A stretch of DNA of 64,000 nt from Zunongwangia sp. HGR-M22 (lineage in GTDB: Bacteria; Bacteroidota; Bacteroidia; Flavobacteriales; Flavobacteriaceae), in NCBI RefSeq assembly GCF_027594425.1, contig NZ_CP115159.1, positions 1,043,001 through 1,107,000 on the forward strand, read 5' to 3'. The notes under the pieces are model-generated. The model did not search any database and was not told where the DNA came from. It saw nothing but the letters and a program-made list of their open reading frames with translations. The number at the start of each line of letters is the position of its first letter. Position 1 is the stretch's first letter. The position numbers were made by a program, and so were the translations under genes. This document shows, one piece after another, positions 1 through 8,762 of the stretch.

Positions 1-1
1 T

Positions 2-9
2 TATCTTTG
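2..9 (+). promoter_or_regulatory. Candidate -7 promoter box for truA
   Basis: TATCTTTG matches the Bacteroidota housekeeping -7 consensus TAnnTTTG, 32 bases before the chosen truA start. The -33 partner would lie outside the window. Confidence 0.45.
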
Positions 10-41
10 TACGCTGCAAATTTAGAAAATTCAGTTTAGCT

Positions 42-794
42 TTGAGGTATTTTATAGATTTAGCCTATTTGGGAACTGCGTATCACGGTTGGCAGATTCA
101 ACCAGATGCTATAAGCGTTCAGCAGGTAATCCAGCAGGCACTTTCCAGAATACTTCAGCAAGATATAGAAGTGGTAGGAGCGGGTAGAACCGATGCAGGA
201 GTTCATGCCAGACAATTATTTGCTCATTTTGATGCCGAGCTGAAATTTGATGAAAAAACACTTCAGTTTAAACTGAATTCTCTTTTACCAAAAGATATTT
301 CGATTCAGCAAATATTCCAGGTTCAGCCTGAAGCCCATGCACGTTTTGATGCTTCCAGTAGAAGTTATGAATATCATATTGTAAATTTTAAAGATCCTTT
401 CAAGATCAATCTTGCTTATTATCTTATAAATCGACTGGATGTTGAAGAAATGAACCGTGCTGCTGCTATGCTGAAAGATTACACTAATTTTAAGTGCTTT
501 TCAAAAAGCCGAACCGATGTAAAAACGTATAATTGTAACATTACTGAAGCATTTTGGGAAGAAACCAATAATCAATTAATATTTCATATTACGGCAGATC
601 GTTTTTTAAGAAATATGGTAAGAGCTATTGTTGGAACATTATTAGAAATTGGATATGGTAAAAATTCAGTTGAATTTTTGAAAGAAATTCTTAAAAGTGA
701 AGACAGAAGTATGGCTGGAACTTCGGTTCCTGCTCACGGTTTATATTTAACCAAAATAGAATACCCTAAAACAGCACTTTTTGATGGCCTCTAA
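42..794 (+). CDS. truA: tRNA pseudouridine(38-40) synthase TruA
   Basis: Converts uridines 38, 39 and 40 of the tRNA anticodon arm to pseudouridine in the cytoplasm. The 250-residue length is normal for TruA. The catalytic loop reads GAGRTDAGVHA with the nucleophilic aspartate at residue 51, and the N-terminal AYHGWQIQ and C-terminal FLRNMVR motifs of the family are present. The start is TTG, placing the usual family N-terminus (RYFIDLAYLGT) at the first residues; no ATG is available nearby. The stop overlaps the start of the downstream ABC exporter by 11 bases, so the two are probably co-transcribed from the box at 2-9. Confidence 0.96.
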   Translation: MRYFIDLAYLGTAYHGWQIQPDAISVQQVIQQALSRILQQDIEVVGAGRTDAGVHARQLFAHFDAELKFDEKTLQFKLNSLLPKDISIQQIFQVQPEAHARFDASSRSYEYHIVNFKDPFKINLAYYLINRLDVEEMNRAAAMLKDYTNFKCFSKSRTDVKTYNCNITEAFWEETNNQLIFHITADRFLRNMVRAIVGTLLEIGYGKNSVEFLKEILKSEDRSMAGTSVPAHGLYLTKIEYPKTALFDGL

Positions 795-2553
795 AACCGG
801 AAATGCATTTGATTTTGATCTTTTTAAGCGTTTGCTTAGATATACTAAACCCTACAAATCAACATTTTATTTTGTAGCGATAACCGCTATATTATTATCA
901 TTTTTTGCCGTTGCAAGACCTTATTTATTGCAGGTTACCATAGATGATTCGATCACACCAAAAGATAATGGGAATTTAATTTTCTATATCTCTTTGATGC
1001 TCGGATTTTTAATTTTGGAGGTAACTTCACAATTTTTCTTTATCTATTTTGCCAACCTGCTAGGTCAAAATGTAGTTCGTGATCTTCGAGTGAATTTATT
1101 TAAACATATGCTTCAGTTTAAAATGAAGTATTATGATAAATCTGCTGTAGGTCGTTTGGTAACACGCGCTGTTAGTGATATAGAGACTATATCGAGTATT
1201 TTTAGTCAGGGTCTTTTTATGATTATCAGTGATCTTTTAAAGATGCTGGTCGTTTTAGGATTTATGTTTTATAAAAGCTGGCAGTTAACACTTTTGGTCA
1301 TTACGGTATTACCATTTATTATTTATGCTACTAGGGTGTTTCAAAAGAAGATGAAAATTGCTTTTGAGGAAGTTCGTACACAAGTTGCCAACCTAAATAC
1401 CTTTGTGCAAGAGCGTATTACCGGAATGAAGATAGTCCAGCTTTTTAATCGCGAAAAAGCCGAATACGAAAATTTCAAAAATATCAATGATAAGCACCGT
1501 AAAGCCTGGGTAACTACTGTTTGGTATAACTCTATCTTTTTCCCAATTGCAGAGATGTCTACCTCTATCACTGTGGGTCTTATTGTATGGTTTGGGGGAT
1601 TACAGGCTGTAAATGATAACCCGAATATTACTCTTGGTGTGATCATAGCTTTTATAGAGTTATCACAAATGTTATTTAGACCATTACGCCAAATTGCCGA
1701 TAAGTTTAATACCCTACAGATGGGGATGGTCGCAGCTAATCGTGTTTTCGGGATTTTGGATACAGATTCTACCATTACAGATAATGGAAAAAAAGAATTT
1801 AAATTGATCAAAGGAGATATCAAATTTGATAATGTTCGATTTAGTTATGTAGAAGGTGAGGAAGTATTGCGTGGCGTAAACTTTAGCGCAAAAGCTGGTG
1901 AAACTATTGCTATTGTTGGAGCAACCGGAGCCGGTAAATCTACAATCATTAATTTACTGAATAGGTTTTATGAGATCGATAGCGGAACAATTTCAGTAGA
2001 TGGTATAGATATTAAGCAAGCAACCTTAAAATCTTTAAGAGCTGAAATTGCTGTAGTTCTTCAAAACGTATTTTTGTTTGCTGATACTATTATGCACAAT
2101 ATCAAACTTGATAATCCGCAAATTTCTGAAGAAGATGTAATTAACGCAGCTAAACAAATTGGAATCCATGATTTTATTAGCAGTTTGCCAAATGGCTATA
2201 ATTACAACGTGAAAGAACGCGGTGCGATGCTCAGTTCGGGACAACGCCAATTAATTTCTTTTTTAAGAGCGTATGTAAGTAATCCTAGTATTCTGGTTCT
2301 AGACGAAGCGACATCTTCAGTAGATACGTATAGCGAACAGCTTATCCAAGATGCCACCGATAAAATAACAAAAGGCAGAACTTCGATTGTTATTGCTCAC
2401 CGATTGGCAACAATTAAGAAAGCCGATAAAATTATGGTAATGGATAGTGGGGAAATTGTAGAAATGGGAACTCACGATGAATTATTGCTTAAAGAAAATG
2501 GTCATTATCGTAAACTCTATGAAGTTCAGTTTATGGCTGAAGAATCAATATAA
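784..2553 (+). CDS. ABC exporter, fused permease/ATPase (MsbA/LmrA type)
   Basis: Half-transporter of 589 residues: an N-terminal six-helix ABC_membrane domain (about residues 15-310) and a C-terminal nucleotide-binding domain. Walker A GATGAGKST is near residue 379, the signature LSSGQRQ near 482 and Walker B ILVLDEATSSVD near 505-515, followed by the H-loop IAHRLAT. Such proteins act as homodimers in the inner membrane exporting lipids or drugs; the substrate cannot be read from sequence. The ATG at 784 is preferred over the TTG at 781. It overlaps truA by 11 bases. Confidence 0.9.
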   Translation: MASKTGNAFDFDLFKRLLRYTKPYKSTFYFVAITAILLSFFAVARPYLLQVTIDDSITPKDNGNLIFYISLMLGFLILEVTSQFFFIYFANLLGQNVVRDLRVNLFKHMLQFKMKYYDKSAVGRLVTRAVSDIETISSIFSQGLFMIISDLLKMLVVLGFMFYKSWQLTLLVITVLPFIIYATRVFQKKMKIAFEEVRTQVANLNTFVQERITGMKIVQLFNREKAEYENFKNINDKHRKAWVTTVWYNSIFFPIAEMSTSITVGLIVWFGGLQAVNDNPNITLGVIIAFIELSQMLFRPLRQIADKFNTLQMGMVAANRVFGILDTDSTITDNGKKEFKLIKGDIKFDNVRFSYVEGEEVLRGVNFSAKAGETIAIVGATGAGKSTIINLLNRFYEIDSGTISVDGIDIKQATLKSLRAEIAVVLQNVFLFADTIMHNIKLDNPQISEEDVINAAKQIGIHDFISSLPNGYNYNVKERGAMLSSGQRQLISFLRAYVSNPSILVLDEATSSVDTYSEQLIQDATDKITKGRTSIVIAHRLATIKKADKIMVMDSGEIVEMGTHDELLLKENGHYRKLYEVQFMAEESI

Positions 2554-2683
2554 ATCCTTTTTTTAGTCGACAATTTAATTTCTTACTTGCTAAGGTTTTG
2601 ATGGAGTTGATTTTTTTAGGTAAAAATGACAATTTTCAATAAAATGTGCGTTGTATTTAAAACCATCTTGAAGTTTTGAAAAA

Positions 2684-3568
2684 ATGAAACATTCAGATTA
2701 TAAGCTGATTCAGTGCATCTCTTCAAAAATGAGATTTCAAATCATTATTACTTTAACCGTTTTACTTTTTGGGATCATAAATCCTGGATTCTCGCAAGGC
2801 GTAAATTTAAATGCTATCGAGGAGTTTCGGTACAATGGATCTAAAGAAAGTTTGTTAAGATTAAAAATGGAGGTTGACAATTTTGAAGAAGATGGTCTAC
2901 ATTTTTTACGAGTTCAAAAAGTAAATTCAGCTTTAGATAATACGGGCAAAAGTTTGGGTTGGCATAGTAGCTATCCTAATGAAGGGCAGTGGAGCAGAAG
3001 CAGATATGTTAATTTTAATCTTCAGGCACCATCAAGAGATGCTACGTCTATAGAAAAACTTTCCGCAGTAATACAACATTTTAGCGTTTCGAAAGAGAAA
3101 AACTCTTTACTATCTATTGAAAATCTATTGCAAAAAAAAGAGGTTAATTTTTTATCTCATTTGGATAAAGAAGCTAAATTAATTTTACTTGATTTTGAAA
3201 CATTAAAAGAGTTACGAGGTCAATCGGGGTACAAACCTTATATAGAAAAATTACATGAAAATCTTGATATAGGAAGCGCGTTGGAAGAAGCTGAGCGCTT
3301 TGTAGAAACTCTTTTCTATTTTTCTTACGAGGATAAGGGAAGCCATTTATTTTTTTACAAAAAAGATCCTAAAAATAAAATATTCAGATTCTATATTTTT
3401 AATGGCAAAGGCGAAAAAATAAATACTGGATATTCTTATGCGCATGAAAAAATTGTGGTGTATTTAGCTGAAGCACCAGACGAAAATACGCGTTTAGAAA
3501 TTATGTATGAGCATCCCGATGCTCTCGATAAAGTGGAGCTCGATTTAAAAAATATCCCACTTCCTTAA
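2684..3568 (+). CDS. Uncharacterised secreted protein, first of a tandem paralogous pair
   Basis: No family recognised. A hydrophobic signal segment precedes a likely signal-peptidase site (about GFSQ/G). The frame opens at ATG 2684, but the in-frame ATG at 2729 gives a more typical short signal peptide (MRFQIIITLTVLLFG) and may be the true start. The mature part is mixed alpha/beta with no catalytic motif seen. It aligns by eye with the next gene over most of its length: a shared APSR/TPSR block, a NFL..H segment, and a C-terminal domain ending LAEAPDENTRLEIMYE...LDLKNIPLP versus LSEAPTAGSYIEVILE...FSLENIYLP. Only 10 bases separate the two genes, so they form an operon of duplicated exported proteins. 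Confidence 0.75.
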   Translation: MKHSDYKLIQCISSKMRFQIIITLTVLLFGIINPGFSQGVNLNAIEEFRYNGSKESLLRLKMEVDNFEEDGLHFLRVQKVNSALDNTGKSLGWHSSYPNEGQWSRSRYVNFNLQAPSRDATSIEKLSAVIQHFSVSKEKNSLLSIENLLQKKEVNFLSHLDKEAKLILLDFETLKELRGQSGYKPYIEKLHENLDIGSALEEAERFVETLFYFSYEDKGSHLFFYKKDPKNKIFRFYIFNGKGEKINTGYSYAHEKIVVYLAEAPDENTRLEIMYEHPDALDKVELDLKNIPLP

Positions 3569-3578
3569 ATTATTCAGG

Positions 3579-4442
3579 ATGAAAAATCTTTTGTTTTTTG
3601 TATTTATAAGTATGGTGTTTTGTCGTCAAATAATGGCACAAGAATTTCATGTTTTTGTCCAGGATATCCAAGAAATCAGGACGACGGTTTTTGCAGATGA
3701 TACGAGGGATAAAGCGGTTAATCAGCTTAAAATCCTTACTTCTGTAAACGGTATTAAATTAGACAAAAATCATCTGATAAAATTACAGAATCTTAATGTG
3801 GTAGACGATGAAGGCGAAGTATTGCAGCTTATTGGTACTTCTAGAATTGATGAATATTCTTCAAGAAAATCCAAAGAGATCGTTTTAGAAACTCCAAGCC
3901 GGCAAGCCAAAAGTATTACGATTTCAGGTAGTTTAAGCTATTTTACGCCCAATCAGCAAAATAAAGCTTATGCACGTATCGATAATTTCGTAGAGCGTAG
4001 CGGTGAAAATTTCCTCAAAGAGCATCCAGAGAATGCAAAACTTAGCATTTTAACGCCTACAGAACTTTCTAAATTACAAGTTGAAATTGATAAAAGAATT
4101 ACCAAGAAACTAGAAGAATCTAGCGTAAAATTGAGTGAACAGGAGGTTTTAGACAGAAAACTTTCTAGAAGAATCCTAAAAGATATTGTACGAAGAGGAA
4201 CAGATAATCGCGCTAATTTCATTAATTTTAAAATAGATCCTTCTCCACAAAACTTTTATAGTATTAAAGTATTTAATGAAAAAGATCAGGTGATTTCTTA
4301 TGGTTCTGCTTCAGTAGAAAATCTTTATCAAATTAATTTAAGTGAAGCGCCTACAGCGGGAAGTTATATCGAAGTTATACTAGAAAACGATGCAGCGATA
4401 AAGCAACTAGATTTTAGTTTAGAGAATATATATTTGCCCTAA
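3579..4442 (+). CDS. Uncharacterised secreted protein, second of a tandem paralogous pair
   Basis: Signal peptide at residues 1-20 (MKNLLFFVFISMVFCRQIMA/QEF). The 287-residue protein is a diverged paralogue of its upstream neighbour; the best conserved part is the C-terminal 75 residues, probably a beta-sandwich-like domain that ends in the same ENIYLP/KNIPLP terminus. The middle (about residues 130-215) is charged and helical, with many Lys and Glu. No enzyme motif is visible. It ends 31 bases before the convergent cdaA stop. Function unknown; periplasmic or surface location is inferred from the signal peptide. Confidence 0.78.
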   Translation: MKNLLFFVFISMVFCRQIMAQEFHVFVQDIQEIRTTVFADDTRDKAVNQLKILTSVNGIKLDKNHLIKLQNLNVVDDEGEVLQLIGTSRIDEYSSRKSKEIVLETPSRQAKSITISGSLSYFTPNQQNKAYARIDNFVERSGENFLKEHPENAKLSILTPTELSKLQVEIDKRITKKLEESSVKLSEQEVLDRKLSRRILKDIVRRGTDNRANFINFKIDPSPQNFYSIKVFNEKDQVISYGSASVENLYQINLSEAPTAGSYIEVILENDAAIKQLDFSLENIYLP

Positions 4443-4473
4443 AAAAGATTCTTAAATAAATGTAGATTAAAAT

Positions 4474-5253
4474 TTATCGTAAATCTTCTTTAATACGTTC
4501 TCTTAGTTCTTCATTACTTTCAAACATGGTAAATTCCCCATCGCGGATATAAGAGATTTGACCTGTTTCTTCACTAACTACTAAAGCCAGAGCATCTGTT
4601 TTTTCAGTAATTCCAACAGCCGCACGGTGGCGCAAACCAAAACGGAGTGGGATAGAACGATCATTAGAAACCGGTAAAATCACGCGAGTAGCAGTTACTT
4701 TATTTTCTTCGATCACCATGGCACCATCGTGCAGCGGACTGTTCTTGAAGAATATCGATTCGACAATTGGCTGATTTAGCTCTATATTCATCTCATCACC
4801 GCTATTCTTTATGAAATCAAGTTTTGTACTTCTCTTAATTACAATCAAAGCACCGGTCTTTGTTCTTCCCATAGATTCGCAGGCATCTACTATTATATCT
4901 ACTTTGGTAGCGCCATCCTCAGAATCGTCGTTTCTGGTAAATTTTAAACTTCTAAAAAAACGTCCGTTTTTAGTAATATTGGCCGAGCCAATCATCAATA
5001 AAAACTTCCTGATTTCTTGCTGAAAAACCACGATTAAAGCAAACATTCCTACGCCAACAAACTGGTCTAAAACACTACTTAAAAGTTCCATTTGAAGTAG
5101 TTGCGTAAGTCTCCAAACCAGATAGATGATCACAATACCTATAAAGATATTTACCGCAACCGTTCCTCTCACTAGTTTATATACATAGTACAGCAGAATT
5201 GCGATAAGAACTATATCGAGAATATCCAGGAAGCGAATACTTAAAATATCCAA
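4474..5253 (-). CDS. cdaA: Diadenylate cyclase CdaA (c-di-AMP synthase)
   Basis: Condenses two ATP into cyclic di-AMP, a second messenger for osmotic and cell-wall homeostasis. The N-terminal 80 residues form about three membrane helices, followed by a DisA_N catalytic domain: the DGA motif (SPLHDGAMVI) lies near residue 173 and RHR (GLRHRAA) near residue 208, both required for ATP binding and catalysis. Length (259) fits the CdaA/YbbP class. It lies 37 bases downstream of folP on the same strand, so the two are probably one operon. No CdaR-like partner is adjacent, as is common in Bacteroidota. Confidence 0.95.
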   Translation of the reverse strand: MDILSIRFLDILDIVLIAILLYYVYKLVRGTVAVNIFIGIVIIYLVWRLTQLLQMELLSSVLDQFVGVGMFALIVVFQQEIRKFLLMIGSANITKNGRFFRSLKFTRNDDSEDGATKVDIIVDACESMGRTKTGALIVIKRSTKLDFIKNSGDEMNIELNQPIVESIFFKNSPLHDGAMVIEENKVTATRVILPVSNDRSIPLRFGLRHRAAVGITEKTDALALVVSEETGQISYIRDGEFTMFESNEELRERIKEDLR

Positions 5254-5290
5254 ATTTGCGAGGTTTTATGTAAAAATAGAAAATAAAAGA

Positions 5291-6115
5291 TTATTTGCTT
5301 AAATGCGCTACCAATTTTATAGACTCCATAGCTTCTTTAACATCATGAACCCTTAAAATCGATGCACCTTTGGTTAGTGCTAAAGTATTAAGCACGGTTG
5401 TACCATTAAGTGCTTCAGTTGGATCGATATTCAATGTTTTGTGGATCATTGTTTTTCTTGAAATACCAATGAGCACTGGAAGTTTGAAGCTTGAAAAAAG
5501 ATCTGATTTTTTCAATAATTCAAAATTTTGTTCGGTTGTTTTTGCGAAACCAAATCCGGGATCTAAAATAAGATCGTTAATACCTAAAGCTCTTGCTTGT
5601 TTAATTTTTTCTGAAAAATAGAAAGTGATGTCACTTACCAAATCCTCATATTCGGTTAATTGTTTCATGGTTTTAGGCGTGCCACGCATATGCATCATTA
5701 TATATGGTGCCTGATATTGCGCAATTACAGCCATCATTTTTTCATCAAGATTACCAGCAGCAATATCATTAATCATCGCCGCACCGGCTTCAATAGCTTC
5801 CGCAGCAACTTTACTTCTAAAGGTATCTACAGAAATTAAAATTTCAGGAAACTCTTTTACCAAAAGTTCTATTGCTGGTACTACTCGGTTTATCTCTTCC
5901 TCTTCAGCTACATCCTCTGCATCTGGCCTACTGCTATAACCCCCAATATCGATAAAGGTGGCGCCTTGCTTCAGCATTAAATCAGCTTTTTTAAGAATAT
6001 CGCCTTCAGTTTGCGTTCGGCTATGCTCAAAAAACGAATCTGGCGTAATATTTAAAATTCCCATCACTTTGGGAGAAGAAAGATCGATAAGCTTGCCTTT
6101 GCAATTGATCGTCAT
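5291..6115 (-). CDS. folP: Dihydropteroate synthase
   Basis: Joins p-aminobenzoate to 6-hydroxymethyl-dihydropterin diphosphate in folate synthesis; the target of sulfonamides. TIM-barrel motifs are clear: MGILNITPDSFF near the N-terminus, GGYSSRPDAEDV (about residues 54-66), the phosphate-binding ILDPGFGF, and ISRKTMI. The usual family motif is GGxSTRP; here it reads GGYSSRP, a common Bacteroidota variant. Length 274 is normal. It is the first gene of a folP-cdaA operon, divergent from the DUF1599 gene with about 90 bases between the chosen starts. Confidence 0.96.
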   Translation of the reverse strand: MTINCKGKLIDLSSPKVMGILNITPDSFFEHSRTQTEGDILKKADLMLKQGATFIDIGGYSSRPDAEDVAEEEEINRVVPAIELLVKEFPEILISVDTFRSKVAAEAIEAGAAMINDIAAGNLDEKMMAVIAQYQAPYIMMHMRGTPKTMKQLTEYEDLVSDITFYFSEKIKQARALGINDLILDPGFGFAKTTEQNFELLKKSDLFSSFKLPVLIGISRKTMIHKTLNIDPTEALNGTTVLNTLALTKGASILRVHDVKEAMESIKLVAHLSK

Positions 6116-6206
6116 GTCTTTAGAAGTTTTAAAAATTAGGGCAGTTCAAAATAATTTTGACCAGCTGGAATATTTGCCCGAAATTTACGCAAATTACCAC
6201 GGTTTT

Positions 6207-6755
6207 ATGCAAGACACCTCGAAACAATACGATGCGGTAATCGAAATTTGTCGCAGTTTGTTTACCAAGAAAATGAAGGATTACGGCTGTGCATGGCGAA
6301 TTTTAAGATTGCCATCCTTAACAGATCAAATCTTTATTAAAGCGCAACGAATACGAAAACTTCAGGAAAATGAAGTACGAAAAGTAGATGAAGACGAGAA
6401 ATCTGAATTTATTGGCATTATCAACTACTCGATCATGGCACTTATTCAGCTTGAAAAAGGAATTGCAGATCAGCCAGATTTAGATGCAGAAGAAGCCTCA
6501 CAACTTTACGACGAAAAGATCACTGCAACCAAGGAATTGATGATGAATAAAAATCACGATTATGGCGAGGCATGGCGTGATATGCGTATAAGTTCGTTAA
6601 CCGATCTTATCCTTCAGAAATTATTGCGTGTAAAGCAAATTGAAGATAATAAAGGACAAACTTTGGTAAGCGAAGGTATTGATGCTAACTATCAGGACAT
6701 GATCAATTATGCGGTATTTGCAATGATTCATTTTGCTGAAGCTGAAGAAAAATAA
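6207..6755 (+). CDS. DUF1599 domain protein (two internal repeats)
   Basis: The frame is open from 5958, but upstream codons run antisense to folP. I chose ATG 6207 (MQDTSKQYD), where proteins of this family normally begin, giving 182 residues. ATG 6114 is also in frame. The protein is an internal duplication: KKMKDYGCAWRILRLPSLTDQIFIKA in the first half corresponds to NKNHDYGEAWRDMRISSLTDLILQKL in the second (DYG.AWR..R..SLTD). DUF1599 is a Bacteroidota family of unknown biochemical role, possibly nucleotide-related. A TAATTTTG box at 6152-6159 could be its promoter and fits the shorter start. The next gene follows after 24 bases. Confidence 0.88.
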   Translation: MQDTSKQYDAVIEICRSLFTKKMKDYGCAWRILRLPSLTDQIFIKAQRIRKLQENEVRKVDEDEKSEFIGIINYSIMALIQLEKGIADQPDLDAEEASQLYDEKITATKELMMNKNHDYGEAWRDMRISSLTDLILQKLLRVKQIEDNKGQTLVSEGIDANYQDMINYAVFAMIHFAEAEEK

Positions 6756-6779
6756 TATCCAAAAACCACCAATATTAAG

Positions 6780-7874
6780 ATGAAGTTATTAGTGAAATTT
6801 GCCCGCATTTTTGTAGGTATTCTTTTTATTTTCTCAGGATTTATAAAACTGAATGATCCTATTGGATTCTCTTTTAAACTTCAAGAATATTTTTCGCCAG
6901 AGGTTTTAGATTTAACTTTCTTATCGCCTTTTGCATTGGTAATTGCTATCTTAATTTGTGTTTTCGAATTGGTGTTGGGAATAATGCTGCTCATTGGTTA
7001 TTTACCCAAATTCACGGTGTGGAGTTTGTTGCTGATGATCGTTTTCTTCACCTTTCTCACATTTTATTCAGCATATTTTAATAAAGTGACCGATTGTGGT
7101 TGTTTTGGCGATGCCATCCCGCTTACACCTTGGCAAAGCTTTACGAAAGATCTCATTTTACTTGTTTTCATTTTAATATTGTTTTTTAATAGCAAGATGA
7201 TTACTCCGGTTTTTGTTCCAGCAAGCCATCGTTGGATCATTTTCTTAAGTTATATGCTATGTTTTTTATACGCATATTACGTGTTGATGCATTTACCGGT
7301 TATCGATTTTAGACCTTACAAAGTGGGAAATAACATTCCGGAATTACGAGATATTCCTGAAGGCGCTGCAACCGATGTTTTTGAATATCATTGGAAATTT
7401 AATGTGGATGGTAAAGAAGAAGTGGTAGTGACCGATGGAAGTTATCCGCAGCACGAAGGTGAATTTATTGAAGTTGATACAGAAATGATTGAAGAAGGCT
7501 ATGTACCGCCAATTCACGATTTCCAAATCTTAGATGATGGAGATGATATTACTGCTGAAATTCTTGAAGCCGAAAAAGTATTATTAATTGTGGCTTACGA
7601 TCTAAATCTTACAGAGAAACAAGGATACGAAGCTATAAAGTTTTTGGAAAGAGAAGCTAAGAGTAAAGGTTATGAAGTGGTTGGATTAACAGCTTCAGGA
7701 GATGCTTTAAAATCACAGATTAAAGATGAATTCAGCCTTAATTTTCCATTTTATCAAACCGATGCCACCGCACTTAAAACAGTAGTAAGAGCTAATCCCG
7801 GAATTTTAGTTTTAGAAAAAGGAACGATAACACAAAAAAAGCACTGGTCTGATGCTTCGGCTATAAAATTATAA
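6780..7874 (+). CDS. DoxX/MauE-like membrane protein with C-terminal thioredoxin-fold region (BT_3928 type)
   Basis: The N-terminal half carries four to five membrane helices of the DoxX/MauE fold (GILFIFSGFIKLNDPIGFS, then CVFELVLGIMLLIGYLP) plus a conserved DCGCFGD motif near residue 106 on a loop. The C-terminal half (about 195-364) is soluble and resembles a thioredoxin-like fold without an obvious CxxC. The family is widespread in Bacteroidota beside folP, DUF1599 and tpiA. A role in membrane thiol-disulfide or quinone chemistry is plausible from the MauE relationship but is inference. It is co-directional with DUF1599 (24 bases) and tpiA (132 bases). Confidence 0.85.
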   Translation: MKLLVKFARIFVGILFIFSGFIKLNDPIGFSFKLQEYFSPEVLDLTFLSPFALVIAILICVFELVLGIMLLIGYLPKFTVWSLLLMIVFFTFLTFYSAYFNKVTDCGCFGDAIPLTPWQSFTKDLILLVFILILFFNSKMITPVFVPASHRWIIFLSYMLCFLYAYYVLMHLPVIDFRPYKVGNNIPELRDIPEGAATDVFEYHWKFNVDGKEEVVVTDGSYPQHEGEFIEVDTEMIEEGYVPPIHDFQILDDGDDITAEILEAEKVLLIVAYDLNLTEKQGYEAIKFLEREAKSKGYEVVGLTASGDALKSQIKDEFSLNFPFYQTDATALKTVVRANPGILVLEKGTITQKKHWSDASAIKL

Positions 7875-7955
7875 GCAAATTTTAAAAAGTATTAGAAGAA
7901 TGATAAAAAGCAATATAAGCCTTGCTTACAATATCTTTATGTGTTTTTGAATCGG

Positions 7956-7963
7956 TATATTTG
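7956..7963 (+). promoter_or_regulatory. Candidate -7 promoter box for tpiA
   Basis: TATATTTG matches TAnnTTTG, 43 bases before the tpiA start in the 132-base gap. A convincing -33 TTG at proper spacing is not seen. Confidence 0.5.
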
Positions 7964-8006
7964 TATAAATCAGCTTAAAAATTAAACAATCTTAGAATAT
8001 TTAATT

Positions 8007-8759
8007 ATGAGAAAAAATATTGTAGCCGGAAACTGGAAAATGAATAACGACCTGGCACAAACCCAGGAACTTATTGCAGATCTAAAAAAACAAATGTCTG
8101 GCGAGCCGGCAGCAACCATCATGGTAGCACCAACATATACAAATCTTTATCCTGCGTTTGAAGCTTTAAAAGACACCCCTGTTATCGTTGCAGCTCAAAA
8201 TATGCATCAAGAGGCCAACGGTGCTTTTACAGGAGAAATTTCTGCAGCTATGCTTAAAAGTGTAGGAGTAGAGACTGTGATTTTAGGACATAGCGAAAGA
8301 CGTGCTCAATTTAATGAAACAAACGAGCTCTTGGCTAAGAAAGTAGATGTAGCTTTAGAAAATGATATGACCGTGATCTTTTGCTTTGGTGAAGAATTAG
8401 AAGATCGTAAAGCAGATAAACATTTTGATCTTGTGGAGCGTCAGTTAAAAGAAAGTTTATACCATCTTCCTGAAGAGAGCTGGAAAAGTATTATCCTTGC
8501 TTACGAGCCTGTTTGGGCTATTGGTACAGGAGAAACTGCATCGCCAGAACAAGCTCAGGAAATGCATGCATTTATTAGAAAAAGTGTTGCAGATAAATTT
8601 GGTAGCGAAGTAGCCGATGAGGTTTCTATACTTTATGGAGGTAGTTGTAAGCCAGGAAATGCTAAAGAGATCTTTGCAAACGAAGATGTCGATGGAGGAT
8701 TAATAGGTGGAGCAAGCCTTAAGGCAGAAGACTTTTTAGCAATTGTGAACTCATTTTAA
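8007..8759 (+). CDS. tpiA: Triose-phosphate isomerase
   Basis: Interconverts dihydroxyacetone phosphate and glyceraldehyde 3-phosphate in glycolysis and gluconeogenesis. All signature residues are visible: NWKMN with the catalytic lysine at residue 11, GHSERR carrying the catalytic histidine, AYEPVWAIGTG with the catalytic glutamate, and the phosphate-binding YGGSC near the C-terminus. Length 250 is standard. prmA starts three bases after its stop, so the two genes share a transcript. Confidence 0.98.
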   Translation: MRKNIVAGNWKMNNDLAQTQELIADLKKQMSGEPAATIMVAPTYTNLYPAFEALKDTPVIVAAQNMHQEANGAFTGEISAAMLKSVGVETVILGHSERRAQFNETNELLAKKVDVALENDMTVIFCFGEELEDRKADKHFDLVERQLKESLYHLPEESWKSIILAYEPVWAIGTGETASPEQAQEMHAFIRKSVADKFGSEVADEVSILYGGSCKPGNAKEIFANEDVDGGLIGGASLKAEDFLAIVNSF

Positions 8760-8762
8760 AAA

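Noticed and set aside
1341-1823. 160-residue minus-strand frame inside the ABC exporter
   Set aside because: Shadow of a strongly coding plus-strand gene; no family features.
5958-6206. 5' extension of the DUF1599 frame
   Set aside because: It is antisense to the folP start region, adds 83 residues not matching the family, and a good start with a promoter box lies at 6207.
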